A stretch of DNA of 64,000 nucleotides from Moniliophthora roreri (taxonomy: Eukaryota; Basidiomycota; Agaricomycetes; Agaricales; Marasmiaceae), in the NCBI GenBank assembly GCA_001466705.2, contig LATX02000057.1, forward strand, positions 248,001 to 312,000. The letters run 5' to 3'. The notes under the pieces were generated by a model. It did no database searches, was not told the origin of the DNA, and saw nothing but the letters and a program-made list of their open reading frames with translations. The position numbers were made by a program, and so were the translations under genes. Numbering within the stretch: position 1 is the stretch's first letter; each line of letters begins with the position of its first letter. Shown in pieces: positions 1-11,410 of this stretch.

Positions 1-1
1 A

Positions 2-2726
2 AACATATTCCGTGCAGGCTCCTACTCGTTCGAACGAGTTACGCGAAACCTTCCTCGGGATTTACCTTGCGCGAACCTTTACAAGGTCACCGTTCGTGAG
101 GATACTTATCAGGAGATCCGTGAACATTTCATTGATCTTGCGAGTGATCCGAACGTAGATGGTGTTTTCGAGCTACAGGTGTGTGCTGAAGCATTCTGTT
201 CATTACATTGATTGACCTATCGCAAGGTTCCTTTGGTCGTCAGAGCCTTGTTGAAGTTCGGACGTACCTGTGAAAGTCGTGATATTGGCATGTCTTTAAA
301 CCGGGCACAGACAGTAGGACTTGATCTACATCAGCTTGACAGTCCACTCTCGTCCACTTCTCGTCCAAAGTATCTCAACGGAGGCAAAGGCGGGAACTAT
401 ATTTTTCTCTATCATGCATGCTCAGCTAATGCACCACTCCACGTGTTTGCCCTATTCTACCCGACTGGAGCTGTCAAGCTACACATTGTTGACCCAGCCA
501 CCCGTCGGCAACCCATCGCACGCCTGGCAGAAACTTATGTTGACCTTCGACAGAAGAGGTTGCAAAACTATGGCAAAAGTCGTAGCCTCGCCTACCCTGA
601 ATCTCGAGAATTCAATACAACTTATCATTCCACCGATCTCACAGCACTCAAAGCCATCTCCCGCGAACTTGGATTACACGAAAACAAGTCGTACACTGTT
701 GTTTTATCCAGTAGTAAAGACGATGACTACTTCATTCACCACCTTCCTAAACTCGTCAATTTCCCTGTCTTGTCGATGTCCAAGGCGAAATCTGCACATA
801 CCTTGGACGTGTTTCCTTGGCAATCGCATGTTGCTCAAAAGATGCTTGACAGATATCTCTCCCTTGCATCATGGTTGGACCGACTGGTAGTCCTTGCAGA
901 CTACTATGATATTCCCATCGGGCACATTGAGGGTGATCAACCCCTCTTCACCGCGGACGTGACGTTTGCGAGAAGGCTGGTCCAGCAGGATATAGTATTG
1001 TGGTGGTCCCCTAGTGATAAACCAGATCTGGGAGGTATTGAGAACGACAAAAGGCCAACAGACGAGTTGCCCAATACCGAGTTTCTTGTTTCAGGCATCT
1101 ACCCCAATGTCTGCCTCGAACTCACAGTCCGAAACCTTGCCGTGAACAGTGTCATTCACTCTGTTGTTGTGAACGAATTAGAGGGCTCGGGTGGGACGAC
1201 TGCATTCGATAGTGTTTCCAAGACTCTTGACGAGTACGCGGAGGGTACAGGCTCTCGTGACCTCACGTTGGGTGAATCGAATGTCTCTTCGCATACCTTC
1301 AGCATACTCAAGAATATGGTCCGTGGATGGCTCCTCGACAGGATATCTAGCAATGAAACAAGTCCTGCCACACTCTCCATTGACCACTTCTGGCGCTGGA
1401 TATCTTCCAGTGCTTCAAACATGTACGACTCAAGCATACACCGGTTCGTTCACGGTCTCATGCGCAAAACATTTGTACAACTCCTTGCCGAGTTCAAGAG
1501 ACTCGGCTCACACGTAGTGTACGCCGATTTCAGTCGCATACTACTTGGGACTTCTAAACCTCCGGGGACAGCGCATGCTTATGCGACATACATCAACACC
1601 GCAGTCACTTCACACGAGTTATTCCAACATATCTATTTACGCACGGAGCGGTTCTACGACTACCTCGTCTTCATGGACCAAGCCAATATGGGTGGCATCG
1701 TTTGCGAGGATCCGCTCGCGCTAGAGCCTCCAAACGAACTGTCCATCGAGATGCATTGGAACATCGCCGAATTCCTGCCTGTTGCAATTCAGAAACAGTT
1801 CCAAGTGATGGCGCAATACTTCATTGTTGAACTGTTCCTGATAAGACAGAAGGCCAATGAAGTCACGCGTGTACCTCTTCGAGCTATTGAAAACGGTTCA
1901 GTAGCGCCCGATGCAACACAAAGAGATCCGAATCGGAAAAACGAGATGGAAAGGATACAAGAGTTCATTACACGCAAGCTGACAAGGAGGATGCTCAAAA
2001 CTATTGGTGGGATTCAAGAGCGGTATCGTAACGCTCATACTCACCCGGCTGAAACGATGGAAGAGTGGGAATTCCCTGTCTTGCCTGGCTCGCACCTCCA
2101 TCTTTCTGATCCGCCACTTGAATTCGTCAAATTTACATGCGCAGTGTTTGACCTGGCAAAGAAGGAGTATGGTGTAGAGGTTGGCTTACTGAAGAGGAAC
2201 GCGCTGGACTTGGTGGGCATGAAGGAGTTCGCCAACGAAGCTGTATTCCGGAATCCGTGCGAGCCGCTCAAATTATCGAATGTCCCCTGCAAACACTGTG
2301 ATGCATTGAGGGACTTCGATTTTTGTCGAGATCCTGAGCTCGCAGCTGTGTCGGATGGAGGAGGGAGAGGAAGGTGGCATTGTACAAACTGCTGGGGGGA
2401 GTATGACCGCGTAGCGATTGAGATGACACTGATAGGAATGGTGTTCAGTCTCGAGAGAGCATTCGCACAGCAGGACTTGCGTTGTGCCAAATGTCAACAA
2501 ATCCGATCGGATAACGTTTCGAGATGGTGTACGAGTTGTTCGGGATCGTATCAGTTGACAATGAGCAAGGTGGAAGTGAGGCGGAAGCTGAGGACCATTG
2601 TGAACGTGGCGATTGTGCACGGGTTGGGGAGGTTGAAGGTGAAGTTCTCATTCACGCTCTTTTCAGTGTGTACCGATGCTAATGAACAAATAGGAATGTG
2701 CACAGCTTATGCTAGAGGGGTGGTAA
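2..2726 (+). CDS. POL2: DNA polymerase epsilon catalytic subunit, C-terminal part (5' end outside window)
   Basis: C-terminal 873 residues of the leading-strand replicative polymerase. Exons are 2-178, 227-2638 and 2694-2726. The first intron (179-226) joins a codon for Gln to the block starting VPLVVRALLKFG, which is typical of the inactivated second polymerase half of Pol2. The C-terminus carries the two cysteine modules of the family: CKHC followed by CTNC, then CAKC followed by CTSC, with the YDR...IE and QQDLRC signatures between them. These bind metal and the second subunit Dpb2. The last intron (2639-2693) has a GCTAAT branch site; reading through it would give an unlikely tail, whereas splicing ends the protein in ten residues and TAA. 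No broken codon is seen. Identification is firm; only the missing N-terminus limits the model. Confidence 0.95.
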
Positions 2727-3339
2727 TGTGGGCCGTCACTTACTGTATTGTAGACACGTATTGGTGCTGTATTTATGACTCGATCGACGAAGGGAACCTT
2801 CTCCCCCGGGATGTTGTACAATAGTATGAAAATATGTTCAAGTAAGGTAGACAAGGAGGCATAAGTGCCTCCTGTAGCTTATGAGGCTCCCTTCTGCTGA
2901 GATCCGGTGTTCCTTCGTCCTTCGACCCTACAAGTGACTCTTTAAGCAGACCCGGATGTGTTTTCGCGCTTATCCCATCAAGAACGCGCATAAATGAATA
3001 CTATGTCCGGTATCAGGAACAACATACAACGGGATGTGACACACCTGATCCTCCACAGGTTCCACGATACCTAGTAAGGGCAACCTTCCTCCTTATCGAA
3101 CACAGTGGTACTAACACTTCTTTGGCTGAAAGTAGAAAGCAAGTATTCTATTGTTCAAAACTCATAATGATGATTATACGGATGTGACTTGTGAAACCTC
3201 CGTAGTTTTGAGTGGCCCGATGGTGAGCATACACACAAAGTATCCGATGCAATGCTATGAAAGTGGTGGGACTGGGGTCGTGGTACTATTATTACCTCTA
3301 GACTGGGTGTCGTCCTTCCCCCGGTACATAGGCAGACTA
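2727..3339. other. Intergenic stretch after POL2
   Basis: About 600 bases downstream of the POL2 stop. Only short open frames with no protein-like composition are present on either strand. I see no RNA gene or repeat. Confidence 0.4.
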
Positions 3340-3840
3340 TCGTTGATTCGATAACTAGGGACAAGATCTGCCGTCAAATCGCTGTCTCTGGGCGGCGCTC
3401 TGTACACAAAGGCGTTCTGGCATGTACGGGCCCCACGTCACCGCTTGAACCAAAGAAAGGACATATGGATGTACGTCCACGTCGCCTGAGACGTAAAAGA
3501 CAGATGATGAGGATTAGCCCAAGGACGATGGCAATGACCCCTCCGACAATTCAACCAATCGTTGCCATTGGAATTTTCCTCAATGGGTCAGTACGGATCC
3601 GTTTCACAGAGGGCGTGCATGTACTTGGACGAATTAGCAGGTGCAGTGGTCGATGGCGGAGAAACCGTAGAAGTCGTTGTCGTCAATACTGCCAACACGA
3701 ACGTCATCATCATGCGGGTTGTGGTGCTCCGCTCTCGAGCGAGCCATGATAGTATCAGGTCCCCGACCTTGAGCGACTGACAACGTTCCCGGGATGGCTT
3801 CAGATTCTGGTGGCTGCCCAACTCTAGGTAGAGCCAAGGG
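3340..3840 (-). pseudogene. Possible remnant (or unresolved gene) of a Ser/Thr-rich single-pass membrane protein
   Basis: On the minus strand, 3550-3480 encodes a clear membrane segment (IVGGVIAIVLGLILIICLL) followed at once by an Arg-rich stop-transfer run, then a CPFFGSS segment. This is the same arrangement as the intact mucin-like gene at 30248-32876 (IVGGVIALIFGVVLLFC, RRRR, PYPFSSDS). Upstream on the same strand, 3730-3590 encodes a Thr/Ser/Pro-rich stretch in a different frame. An in-frame TGA lies just before the membrane segment, and I could not join the pieces with convincing splice sites. Either the exons are unresolved or the gene is decaying. A degraded Ser/Thr-like reading also appears near 3990-4075. 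Confidence 0.35.
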
Positions 3841-4520
3841 TGTGAGTGAAAAACGGAGGATCTCGTCATTTACAGAATTGGAGGCCCATCCGTGAAATCA
3901 TTCATCAATTGTTATGCTTGTATTTCCAGAGAACTGGCTGCCATTGGAATGATCGAATTGGTACAACAGAGCTACTTGTCGATGTGGATGTTCAGGGTAC
4001 GGTATTCAAGCAATGCCAAAGTCCACGCCGTCGATTTGGTAGTGGTTTCTGTCAACCCTGCTGAACAACGAGTTTAGAGACTCGGTAATTCAACGTCTTA
4101 ACATACAGCTGGCATCCTGTCCTACAGGGGATCCAGATCCTCCTTGAAGGGCCATGAGAAAGAAGAAGGAAAGGAAAGACTGCCATATGGGCAACGGGGG
4201 TTGCCCTTTGCGAGTCTTGGTGGGGTTTAACCCTCCAGAGAGTATAGGGCACCGGGGCTGTCTATATGTCCCAAAATCCAGAATCAAGAAGCTCATCACG
4301 TCATGATCCTATCTTGATATGTATATGATGTAGTCGTGATGTAGTGCTCGGGAAGTATGAAATCAGCTATGAATGGTAGACGAACTCGCGAAGGACGTCC
4401 ATTAGAATGGCTAGGGAGAGGAAACCATAGCCACAGTACCTGCTTTGAACCACATTGCGTACGTATGAGCTAGACAATGTGTGACAACTTCAAAAATCAG
4501 ACCTTTCCCCGACCTCCATC
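3841..4520. other. Intergenic stretch before the NFKBIL1-like gene
   Basis: No convincing gene. It contains weak traces of the membrane-protein remnant on the minus strand up to about 4080 and presumably the promoter of the gene that starts at 4521. No TATA box is evident. Confidence 0.35.
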
Positions 4521-5681
4521 ATGCCCAACAAACTCCACCTCAAACGAACCCCCGAGGAGGAAGCTGCTCGTCGACTACGGAAGAAGGAAAAGAAAGCCAT
4601 CAAGCGACGCCGACACGAACATGATTCGGACGAGGGGAAAAGCAGGAGAAAACGAAGTCGTCTCTCGCCCAGCCCACCTCGGTACAAATGGGAGTCGGAT
4701 GACGAGGAATTTATTGGCCCAGAACCTGCTGGCTTTTCCTCAACAAAACCTCAACGTCCTCACCACAACTACAAGCCGGACTACGACGCTATTCAAGCGG
4801 AATTAGAGGAAGCGCGGTGGCGCGAAAAGTTATCGTCGGCATTTGATGAAGACGAGGCTCTCGATTCATTAGAAGCGAGGTTCAATTCGTTCGCTCATGT
4901 CCCTATGCACTGGGGCGGTGGTGCTCAGAAGACCAGGAGTAGACCCAACTTTGACGACGATGATTTTACGAAGCTCGATCCAATGACGATGGATGAGGAG
5001 GACTACATTGAATGGGTTAGAAGGGGGATGTATCGGTGAGTAAATGTATCCCAACGGGTGAATATAGTGCCAAGATATTTTGTTCTACTATACAGGAAAA
5101 CTCACACACGAGAATACGAGGAACAGCAACAGAAGAAGAACGAGAGAGCTTCGAGGCGTGCAAAGGAGAAAGTCATTCAAGCCGAAACCGAGCGCCTTGA
5201 GAAAGCTGCTGCCGAGGAACGAAGAAAGAAGAAACGAGAAAAAGAGAACCGAAAATGGGCGTATGCAAGAGAGGAATATCATCGGCGGTGGAAAGAACTC
5301 CTGAATCCTTCTACTCAGCTCAGTGCGTCCGATGGAAAGATGAGATTCAGCGATATACCTTGGCCAGTGCTATCTGGACACAGACAGAAGAAGGAAGTCA
5401 ATGTCATGGAGGATCCTATATCTGTTTCGTTGGATGATTTGAACAGGGATGCCATCGCTTCCTTTCTCTTCACATCATGCTCTGCTCCTGAAACTGGTGC
5501 AGGAGACAGGGAGAGGAAGGAGAGGAAGGACAAGCTCCGGGAGACGTTTCTTCGATTCCATCCCGATAAGTTTGAAGGAAGGTTTATGCAGAGGGTCCGG
5601 CCGGCTGATCAGGAGAAGGTTAAGATAGGGCTGGCCAATGTCGTGAGGGTGTTGAATGACTTGATGGAAGAAGGGGGCTGA
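4521..5681 (+). CDS. NFKBIL1-like protein (NF-kappa-B inhibitor-like protein 1 family)
   Basis: Two exons, 4521-5035 and 5096-5681, give 366 residues; the intron (GTGAGT...ACAG, 60 nt) restores an Arg codon at the junction. The N-terminal third is a basic KEKKAIKRRRHEHDSDEGKS-type segment that looks like a nuclear localisation region. The middle is acidic, then a long charged helix (about residues 175-245) leads to a YHRRW motif. The C-terminus carries LRETFLRFHPDKFEGRF, matching the RFHPD(R/K)F block that defines the NFKBIL1 family, and ends in a short helix. Human NFKBIL1 also has ankyrin repeats; none is visible here. The human protein has been linked to pre-mRNA splicing control; the role in fungi is unknown to me. 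Confidence 0.85.
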
Positions 5682-6218
5682 TAGAGCCGTTCTGGTCTCC
5701 ACAGCTGCAGATTTCTCAACCACTGAGGCTATTCACACACGGATTTTGGAGGGACCCTCTGCCCCTCGTCACTTCCGTTATCTTCATGAACGTCGTCACA
5801 CGCCTGGCTGTGCTTCATATTGACGAACGTTTTACGGATGCTGTATATATAGAGATCTGGATGCATCTGGCTAGTGTGTTCCCGAGTCAGCGTTCACGAG
5901 TCGAACAACCGCGGATATCCGCACCCTTGTTCTTCCCGGACATGCGAATTTACAATGCATATATAGACTACACCGAATGGAACGTATCTAGGATTTCAAA
6001 GATGAATCTAATGCCCACTTTTGAATTCTATCGTGCAGTAGATACCGTGGAGGCGAGAGATCAGGACGGAGAAAGAGCGCTTGTCATCACACTACCGTCA
6101 TCTCGGAGTTGGCCTGACGGAACAAGAAATTCTTGTGAGTGCAAATGCATATGTCTGCTATTGTTCAGTAGGATATAAATGAAGGTAGAAGAATATGCGT
6201 AACAAACGTTTAGTCTGT
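5682..6218. other. Intergenic stretch between converging genes
   Basis: The NFKBIL1-like gene ends at 5681 (+) and the first DUF6593 gene ends at 6219 (-). A 130-codon open frame at 5786-6178 (+) has no recognisable motif and no supporting splice structure, so I do not call it a gene. Confidence 0.35.
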
Positions 6219-6970
6219 TTATAAACCCGGTCCAGACATAGCACCGCTCAGCAACATCGCACCTGCCGCTGTATCAGGACGGCCCAGCACTCCATCCCGG
6301 TATCCAGTTTCATTTCCTTGTTCATTCCCTCGTCGATCTCTCTCCAACATCAAGAATGACGCTATGACCATATGCTGAACATCCTTGCCCGTTTCGTCGA
6401 GGACCAATTTCGCATGCGTCATTTTACTGCTTTTACTCCCATCTTCATTGGGGACTGGGTTGGATTTATGGAAGCGTGCGATACATTTATCCTTCTCAAT
6501 ACTGTCGCAGTAGAGCTGGGGATAATATATTAGCCAGGAAATCTGGAAAATGAATCAAGATGTTAACGAACCGCAAGCGAGAAACCGGCCGCGAATCCTC
6601 TCCATTTAAACGTTCTTCCAGAGGGATCGTCAAACGTGACATTACTGCAAGCAGGAGAGGCAAGTTTGACCTATATATCTGCATCGCGTTAAATAGCTTC
6701 TTACCTACTGAACGGGTTTCTACTCTTCTTCAGCCACGCACGAGCAGATATCGGACTACCGCTGCTCCCGAACCTCAACTTGTGCGATCGCAAATCTCTT
6801 CCCTCCCAAGATGCCACAACCTGGCCATCAGCTCCTTTGACAATGGTCGTTGGTTTTGGTTTTCCTGTCTCTGTAGTGACCTCGTACAGGAGCTTGCCGT
6901 CTCGACCGTCGAAGATTTTCGTATTCAGTACGTTGTTTGGTTTAAAGACTAGATCGGTTGCTTCTGGCAT
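6219..6970 (-). CDS. DUF6593 domain protein, copy A
   Basis: Three exons on the minus strand (6970-6705, 6644-6572, 6515-6219) give 211 residues. The domain runs nearly full length: an N-terminal strand with Leu/Val-Phe, KPN(N) and LNTKIFD, then GKLLYEVTTE, an SNVTFDDPSGRTFKW segment in the 73-nt second exon, the CIARF strand, and the C-terminal helix block KLVLDETGKDVQHMVIASFLMLERDRR. This pattern (LYEV, FKW, ARF, SFLxLExxRR) is that of DUF6593, a basidiomycete family of unknown function. A Gly/Ala-rich tail of about 35 residues follows. There is no signal peptide or membrane segment. It is the most diverged intact member of the four-gene array. A TATAAA lies about 37 nt upstream of the ATG. 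Confidence 0.88.
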
Positions 6971-7006
6971 GGTTATGAAGCAACGGCGCTAGCGAGAACC
7001 TAACGA

Positions 7007-7012
7007 TTTATA
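7007..7012 (-). promoter_or_regulatory. TATA box of DUF6593 copy A
   Basis: TATAAA on the minus strand about 37 nt upstream of the ATG at 6970. The same element sits at similar spacing in front of copies B and C. Confidence 0.55.
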
Positions 7013-7489
7013 AAGGCCCTGATGCCTATACAAGGCGGCAGGAGCCCCACATAGTCATGGCCAGGAACTTGAATGGTGCACGTCTTCTTTTTTTGATGGA
7101 TAAATGTATGGAGTCCTACACAAGTAGGGGTTTCAAGCTGTTGAAAACGGAAGAAAGAGTTTGTACGCGAGATTCCGCAGCAAGGCACGCTAATAGCTGT
7201 TGGTGAGTCTTGTGTGATGCGAGACTTTATACGGCGCTCCAGATATTCACTAGCTGTTGAATAGCTGTTGAGAAGGCGGGAGAGATTCAATACACATTTC
7301 ACCGGTCAAATTCCTCATTGGACTATCTTGGGATGAAGGTTGATCTCTTGACTCAATTGTAAAACTCTTCGTCAGGAACCTGATGGTTTTATAGACATAT
7401 TGTCTGTGTCACAAACATCGATTATCCAAGGTTATCCACTCCCCTTGCTATGTTTATGACTGGTATGCATCTCTGCATACACCTGCTCC
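7013..7489. other. Spacer between DUF6593 copies A and B
   Basis: About 480 bases holding the upstream region of copy A and the 3' flank of copy B. Open frames here are short and carry no DUF6593 or other motif. Confidence 0.4.
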
Positions 7490-8187
7490 TTACAGCCCTA
7501 TCGCTGGCGTGACGGAATAACTCGATATTTGTGTACGTATTCTGGCAGAACTCTCGGCCTCTCGTCGACTCTTTTGCAACATCAAGAAGCTCACGACTAC
7601 CAGATCCTGGATTTCTTCAGCTCGCTCGTCGAGGATAAGTCTTGCAGGTGTCCATTCCCCACTTAATTTGCCTTCTTCGTTCAGAAGTAGGGCTGGTTTC
7701 AGGAATCGCGCAATTGGTCGATTCTTATCACTTTCGGAAAATAACTAACGACCGATCGGTAAATGGCACAGAGTTAATGTGAAGGAAGGTCACCTCCAGG
7801 GCAAGACTAGGTCCATATCCTTTCCACTTGAACGTTCTTTTTGACGAATCTTCGAACGTGACTGTGCTGGAATAAACACCAGTCAATATTCATTTCGCTT
7901 GACAAGAGTCGCGCCACCTACTCCCTGAAGGGGATCAGGCTCTTCTTCAGCCACGCACTGGATGGCATTGGACTCGCATTCCCAAAAGTGATCACATCCG
8001 ATCGTATGTTTCTCCACACCCACGACGCCACAGTCTGGTTATCCGAGGCTCGCTTGACCTTTGTCACTGTATCCTTTCCGCGTTCTGTGGCGACTTCATA
8101 CAAGACTTTACCACTATTGCTGTCGGATAATCTGGTGTTGCATGGATTGTTGGGTGTCAGGATGAGGGTGAGTGCTTCTGCGGGCAT
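7490..8187 (-). CDS. DUF6593 domain protein, copy B
   Basis: Three exons on the minus strand (8187-7922, 7866-7794, 7744-7490), about 197 residues. Exon 2 is again 73 nt and the splice phases equal those of copies A and D. Sequence blocks: MPAEALTLILTPNNPCNT, GKVLYEVATERGKDTVTKV, TVTFEDSSKRTFKWKG, PIARFLKPALLLNEEGK, then WTPARLILDERAEEIQDLVV and FLMLQKSRR. I chose the ATG at 8187 rather than the in-frame ATG at 8211 because copies A and D start at the matching MP(S)E position and because the TATA box at 8227-8222 would leave too little room for the longer form. It is very close to copy D, so the duplication is fairly recent. Function unknown. Confidence 0.9.
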
Positions 8188-8221
8188 ATCGATAATGGGA
8201 TTCTGAATCATGTAGATATTT

Positions 8222-8227
8222 TATACT
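8222..8227 (-). promoter_or_regulatory. TATA box of DUF6593 copy B
   Basis: TATAAA on the minus strand, about 35 nt before the preferred ATG at 8187 and only about 11 nt before the alternative ATG at 8211, which argues for the shorter start. Confidence 0.55.
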
Positions 8228-9149
8228 TTTCAGGCGCAAATGTCACGTAAGTCCTTCATGAAGGCGGTGCCCCATATCACTTTGCTTGAATCTAGCCTCC
8301 ATGTCTAACTCGAGATAATCACTGGATTGAGTAACGCGAGACGGGAAAAGATTGTGGCGTGGGGTGAATCTGGGGCGACTAGAACATTTGGAGAAAGCTG
8401 AGTAGCTTCAGAAGATGGCTATCACCGGGCGAGTCTGACGAAAATTGCACAACTGTCCGAGCAAGCATCCCAATAATGCGGTGGATTACCGCCAGTAAGC
8501 AGGTCGAAATGCATACTAAGAGGCGGAAACTGTGAGTGGCCTAAGACTTGCCGACTCGGCGGCGACTCCTAGCGGCGGATGATCCTCCGTCACGACCGAT
8601 GGGAGATCGGATTTCGGTTACAGGTGGTATCGGTGAGTTGTTGTCCAACTCGTCCCAGGAAAGCCAGAGTCACACCCGGAGGCTTTTAGCGGTCACCTTT
8701 TTGACCTTCATAGCGGTTGTGAGTGATATGCCAACAACTGTACGTTCATCTGGTTGAATATTAGAATTGTTATGTGCCAACTAGACCCTATACATGACAG
8801 TATAGCGGCCATATACTTTTGAACTGCACAAAATAGATCAATCTCACACCTCAAAGGCCTGTCCGTTTTCCCTCTCCGAGTCTCTCGAGATGGCTCCAAA
8901 CATCAAATTTGGACATGAAGACGTGACTTGGGAGTTTCTAGAGCAGCTTCATGCTTGCTGAAGGGATCAAAGATGAGAAAAAGGGCAAAATTGACAAGGA
9001 GCAGACGAAGATTTTGCATCGCGGTGTTCTGATTGCGAAGCGCGTCGATGCTACTGATTGCTCTCTCGACCACCACCATCCGAGCAGATGAATCCGTATC
9101 CGATCTTACTCCAATCTGCTTGGTGCCCTGCTGCCGGCCGACTTGCAGC
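8228..9149. other. Spacer upstream of DUF6593 copy B
   Basis: About 900 bases without a recognisable gene. A minus-strand open frame near 9160-8903 is the run-off of the broken copy C and is not a separate gene. Confidence 0.4.
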
Positions 9150-9767
9150 AGAATTGTCATTCGCTTGTCGAGTTTATTTTTTGAGCATTAAGAAGCTCAC
9201 AACTACAAGATCCTATAATCCTTTAGCCCGCTCATCGAGGGCGAGTTTTGTGGGAGTTCGCTCTTCACTTAGCTTGCCTTCTTTCCGGAAAGGGATTGGC
9301 TTGAGGAGCTATGCAGTTGGCGGCTGCGGGATCGTCTTCGCAAAATAACTGGATGAATCTCAGTGAACGCTAGGTTTCTTGAAACAAACGAAGGCACTTC
9401 AAAAGCAGGTCCCGGTTTGTTCCCTTCCGTCTAAATATTCTCGGGGGATTTTCGACGTAACCGTACTACAGTGCAACCAAGGCAATTAATGACACTTTCC
9501 CTCAACAACGGATCACCTATTCCTTGAAGGACGCCACACTTTACTTCAGCCATGTGCTGGATGGTACCGGATCTGTATTCCCAAGATAAAGGCATCTGAC
9601 CGTATATCCCTCCACGATGCCAGTCTGGTCATCCCAGGTCCGCTTCACCGTCGTCACTGTATTCCTTCCATGCTCGGTGGCTACATCGTAAACAGCTGTA
9701 CCGCTGCAATCTTGGTATTGCATGGGCTGTTGGGTGTTAAAACGAGGGTGAGCGAGTCCGAAGACAT
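9150..9767 (-). pseudogene. Broken DUF6593 gene, copy C
   Basis: Minus-strand relative of copies B and D with several lesions. It begins with a good start (ATG at 9767, then SSDSLTLVLTPNSPCNTKI), but the frame shifts directly after NTKI and the LYEVATEHG-like block continues in another frame (VYDVATEHGRNTVTTVKR). A second shift lies near the expected ASWVWRDIRSD block, and a stop follows SSTWLK, where intact copies read on. The 73-nt exon is degraded (TVTSKIPREYLDG in place of TVTFEDPSKRTFKW). The third exon shows a frameshift and TAG/TAA stops around LALDERAKGL and FLMLKK. No single reading can restore the domain, so I call it a pseudogene. Confidence 0.85.
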
Positions 9768-9800
9768 CTTGATAGGTTGATCTGGGTCTAAGCCGTGCGC

Positions 9801-9806
9801 CTTATA
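9801..9806 (-). promoter_or_regulatory. TATA-like box retained by the broken DUF6593 copy C
   Basis: TATAAG on the minus strand about 34 nt upstream of the ATG at 9767, matching the spacing in copies A and B although the gene behind it is broken. Confidence 0.45.
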
Positions 9807-10180
9807 CTCAGACGTCACCGCTATGAAGGCACTGTCCTGAGCTACGTATCCATGAGCCTCGCCTTCATCATATTAGGGGGTTGAGCGGCGCGGAGTGATG
9901 GATTTGACGAGAAGAGGTTTCTGGCCAGCTTGGGGAGATCGGAATCTGGACGAAGTACTTTTTGGAAAAGCGCTGTACCCGTTCTTGCCGACCTGATCGT
10001 CATATCACCTTCGCTATACAGTCTGAGACTTTGTCTACAGATTTGGCACTGGTGAGGGCCATATGTCGGCTGCCAAGATCTATTAGAGTGATCTAGTCAA
10101 GTCAGCGTTATCGTGCATTAACAATTTAACATTCTCGAAAACGAAAACATTGGCTAGAACATGTCAGGAGCTCCCTATCA
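9807..10180. other. Spacer between DUF6593 copies C and D
   Basis: About 370 bases, promoter side of the broken copy C and 3' flank of copy D. No gene or repeat recognised. Confidence 0.4.
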
Positions 10181-10870
10181 CTACAACAGGATGGCAGAAT
10201 GTCCCAGCGCTTCTGCCCGGTTTCCAACGGAATTCTCGGTCGCTCGCCGACGCTTTTCCAAAAGTAGAAAGCTGACAACTACCAAGTCCTGAATTTCTTC
10301 AGCCCGTTCATCAAGAACGAGCTTCGCAGGCGTCCATTCGCCGCCTAGTTTGCCTTCTTCGTTAAGGAGCGGTGCTGGCTTAAGGAAACGTGCAATGGGT
10401 TGCTTCTTATCGCTTTCGCAGAACAACTGGTGAAGTTGTCAGAAATGATGGAGGTATCGTTTCAAAGAAAAAAGGATCACCTCGAGGTCAAGTCCAGGCG
10501 CATTTCCTTTCCACTTGAAAGTCCTTTTTGAAGGATCTTCAAAGGTTACAGTGCTACGGTCATGAGATCAGTCAATGCCTAGACTTATGAACTGCACCAC
10601 TTACTCCTTGAAGGGTACCATGCTCTTCTTCAGCCATGCGCTGGATGGTATCGAGCTCGCATTCCCAAAAGTAATGACGTCCGACCGTATATCCCTCCAT
10701 ACCCATGATGCCACAGTCTGACCATCCGAAGTTCTCTTCACTTTCGTGACCGTATCTTTTCCGTGTTCTGTGGCGACCTCATACAAGACTTTCCCATCGT
10801 CATTGTCCGATATCTTGGTATTGCATGGGTTATTGGGCGTCAGGATGAGAGCAAGTGCTTCTGAGGGCAT
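10181..10870 (-). CDS. DUF6593 domain protein, copy D
   Basis: Three exons on the minus strand (10870-10605, 10553-10481, 10426-10181) give 194 residues. Blocks are MPSEALALILTPNNPCNT, GKVLYEVATEHGKDTVTKV, TVTFEDPSKRTFKWKG, PIARFLKPAPLLNEEGK, then WTPAKLVLDERAEEIQDLVVV and FLLLEKRRR. The exon-exon phases and the 73-nt middle exon are the same as in copies A and B. The exon 1 donor is GGA|GTAAGT, which in the unspliced frame would give an early stop. The C-terminal tail after the RRR motif is short and variable between copies. A TATAAG lies at 10930-10925, further upstream than in the other copies. Function unknown; no secretion or membrane signal is present. Confidence 0.9.
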
Positions 10871-11410
10871 GTCTTGAATTTGGAGTTGTTACGATCCAGT
10901 TAAGTCGACGCTCTCAACTTTGAACTTATAAGTGTCCAGACTTGGAAGCACAGCCCCTTCATTAAATCAAGTTCCGGTCCGAAAGGTGAATGTTCAACGT
11001 ATAACACTAGGAGATCAAGATAGGAACGGGTATCCAGAAGCTGTAGAGTACGATGAGTTGAGGAAATGGGCTGGACCCCAACTCGGATCGAGGGGCACGA
11101 GTCAAGAGTCGCATGCGCAAAAAAGGCATGGTGGTTGAGTCCATCGGAGTCAATCGCGCACGAACGACATTGTGCCAAACTTGACAGTGACAGAGCGCAG
11201 CAGAGCGTCGAATGACTCTTGAGCGCTTTGAGCTTGACCACGCGGAGGAAACGCGCATTTCGGGAACTACTAAGGCTTTCCTTTGTCACATCTATTATTA
11301 CAATCCACGAAATTATTACGAGCTGGTATACAGAATGGGCTAGTAACTATTACATTTCTTCAGCGCTTTCCTAATTATTATATAAGCATGCCGCCTGTTC
11401 CCCCAAAACT
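10871..11410. other. Intergenic stretch between DUF6593 array and SAP-motif gene
   Basis: Upstream region of DUF6593 copy D and 3' flank of the minus-strand SAP-motif gene. Nothing recognisable; minus-strand open frames here have no family motif. Confidence 0.4.

Noticed and set aside
5786..6178. 130-codon plus-strand frame
   Set aside because: No motif or biased codon pattern; lies between two convergent genes.
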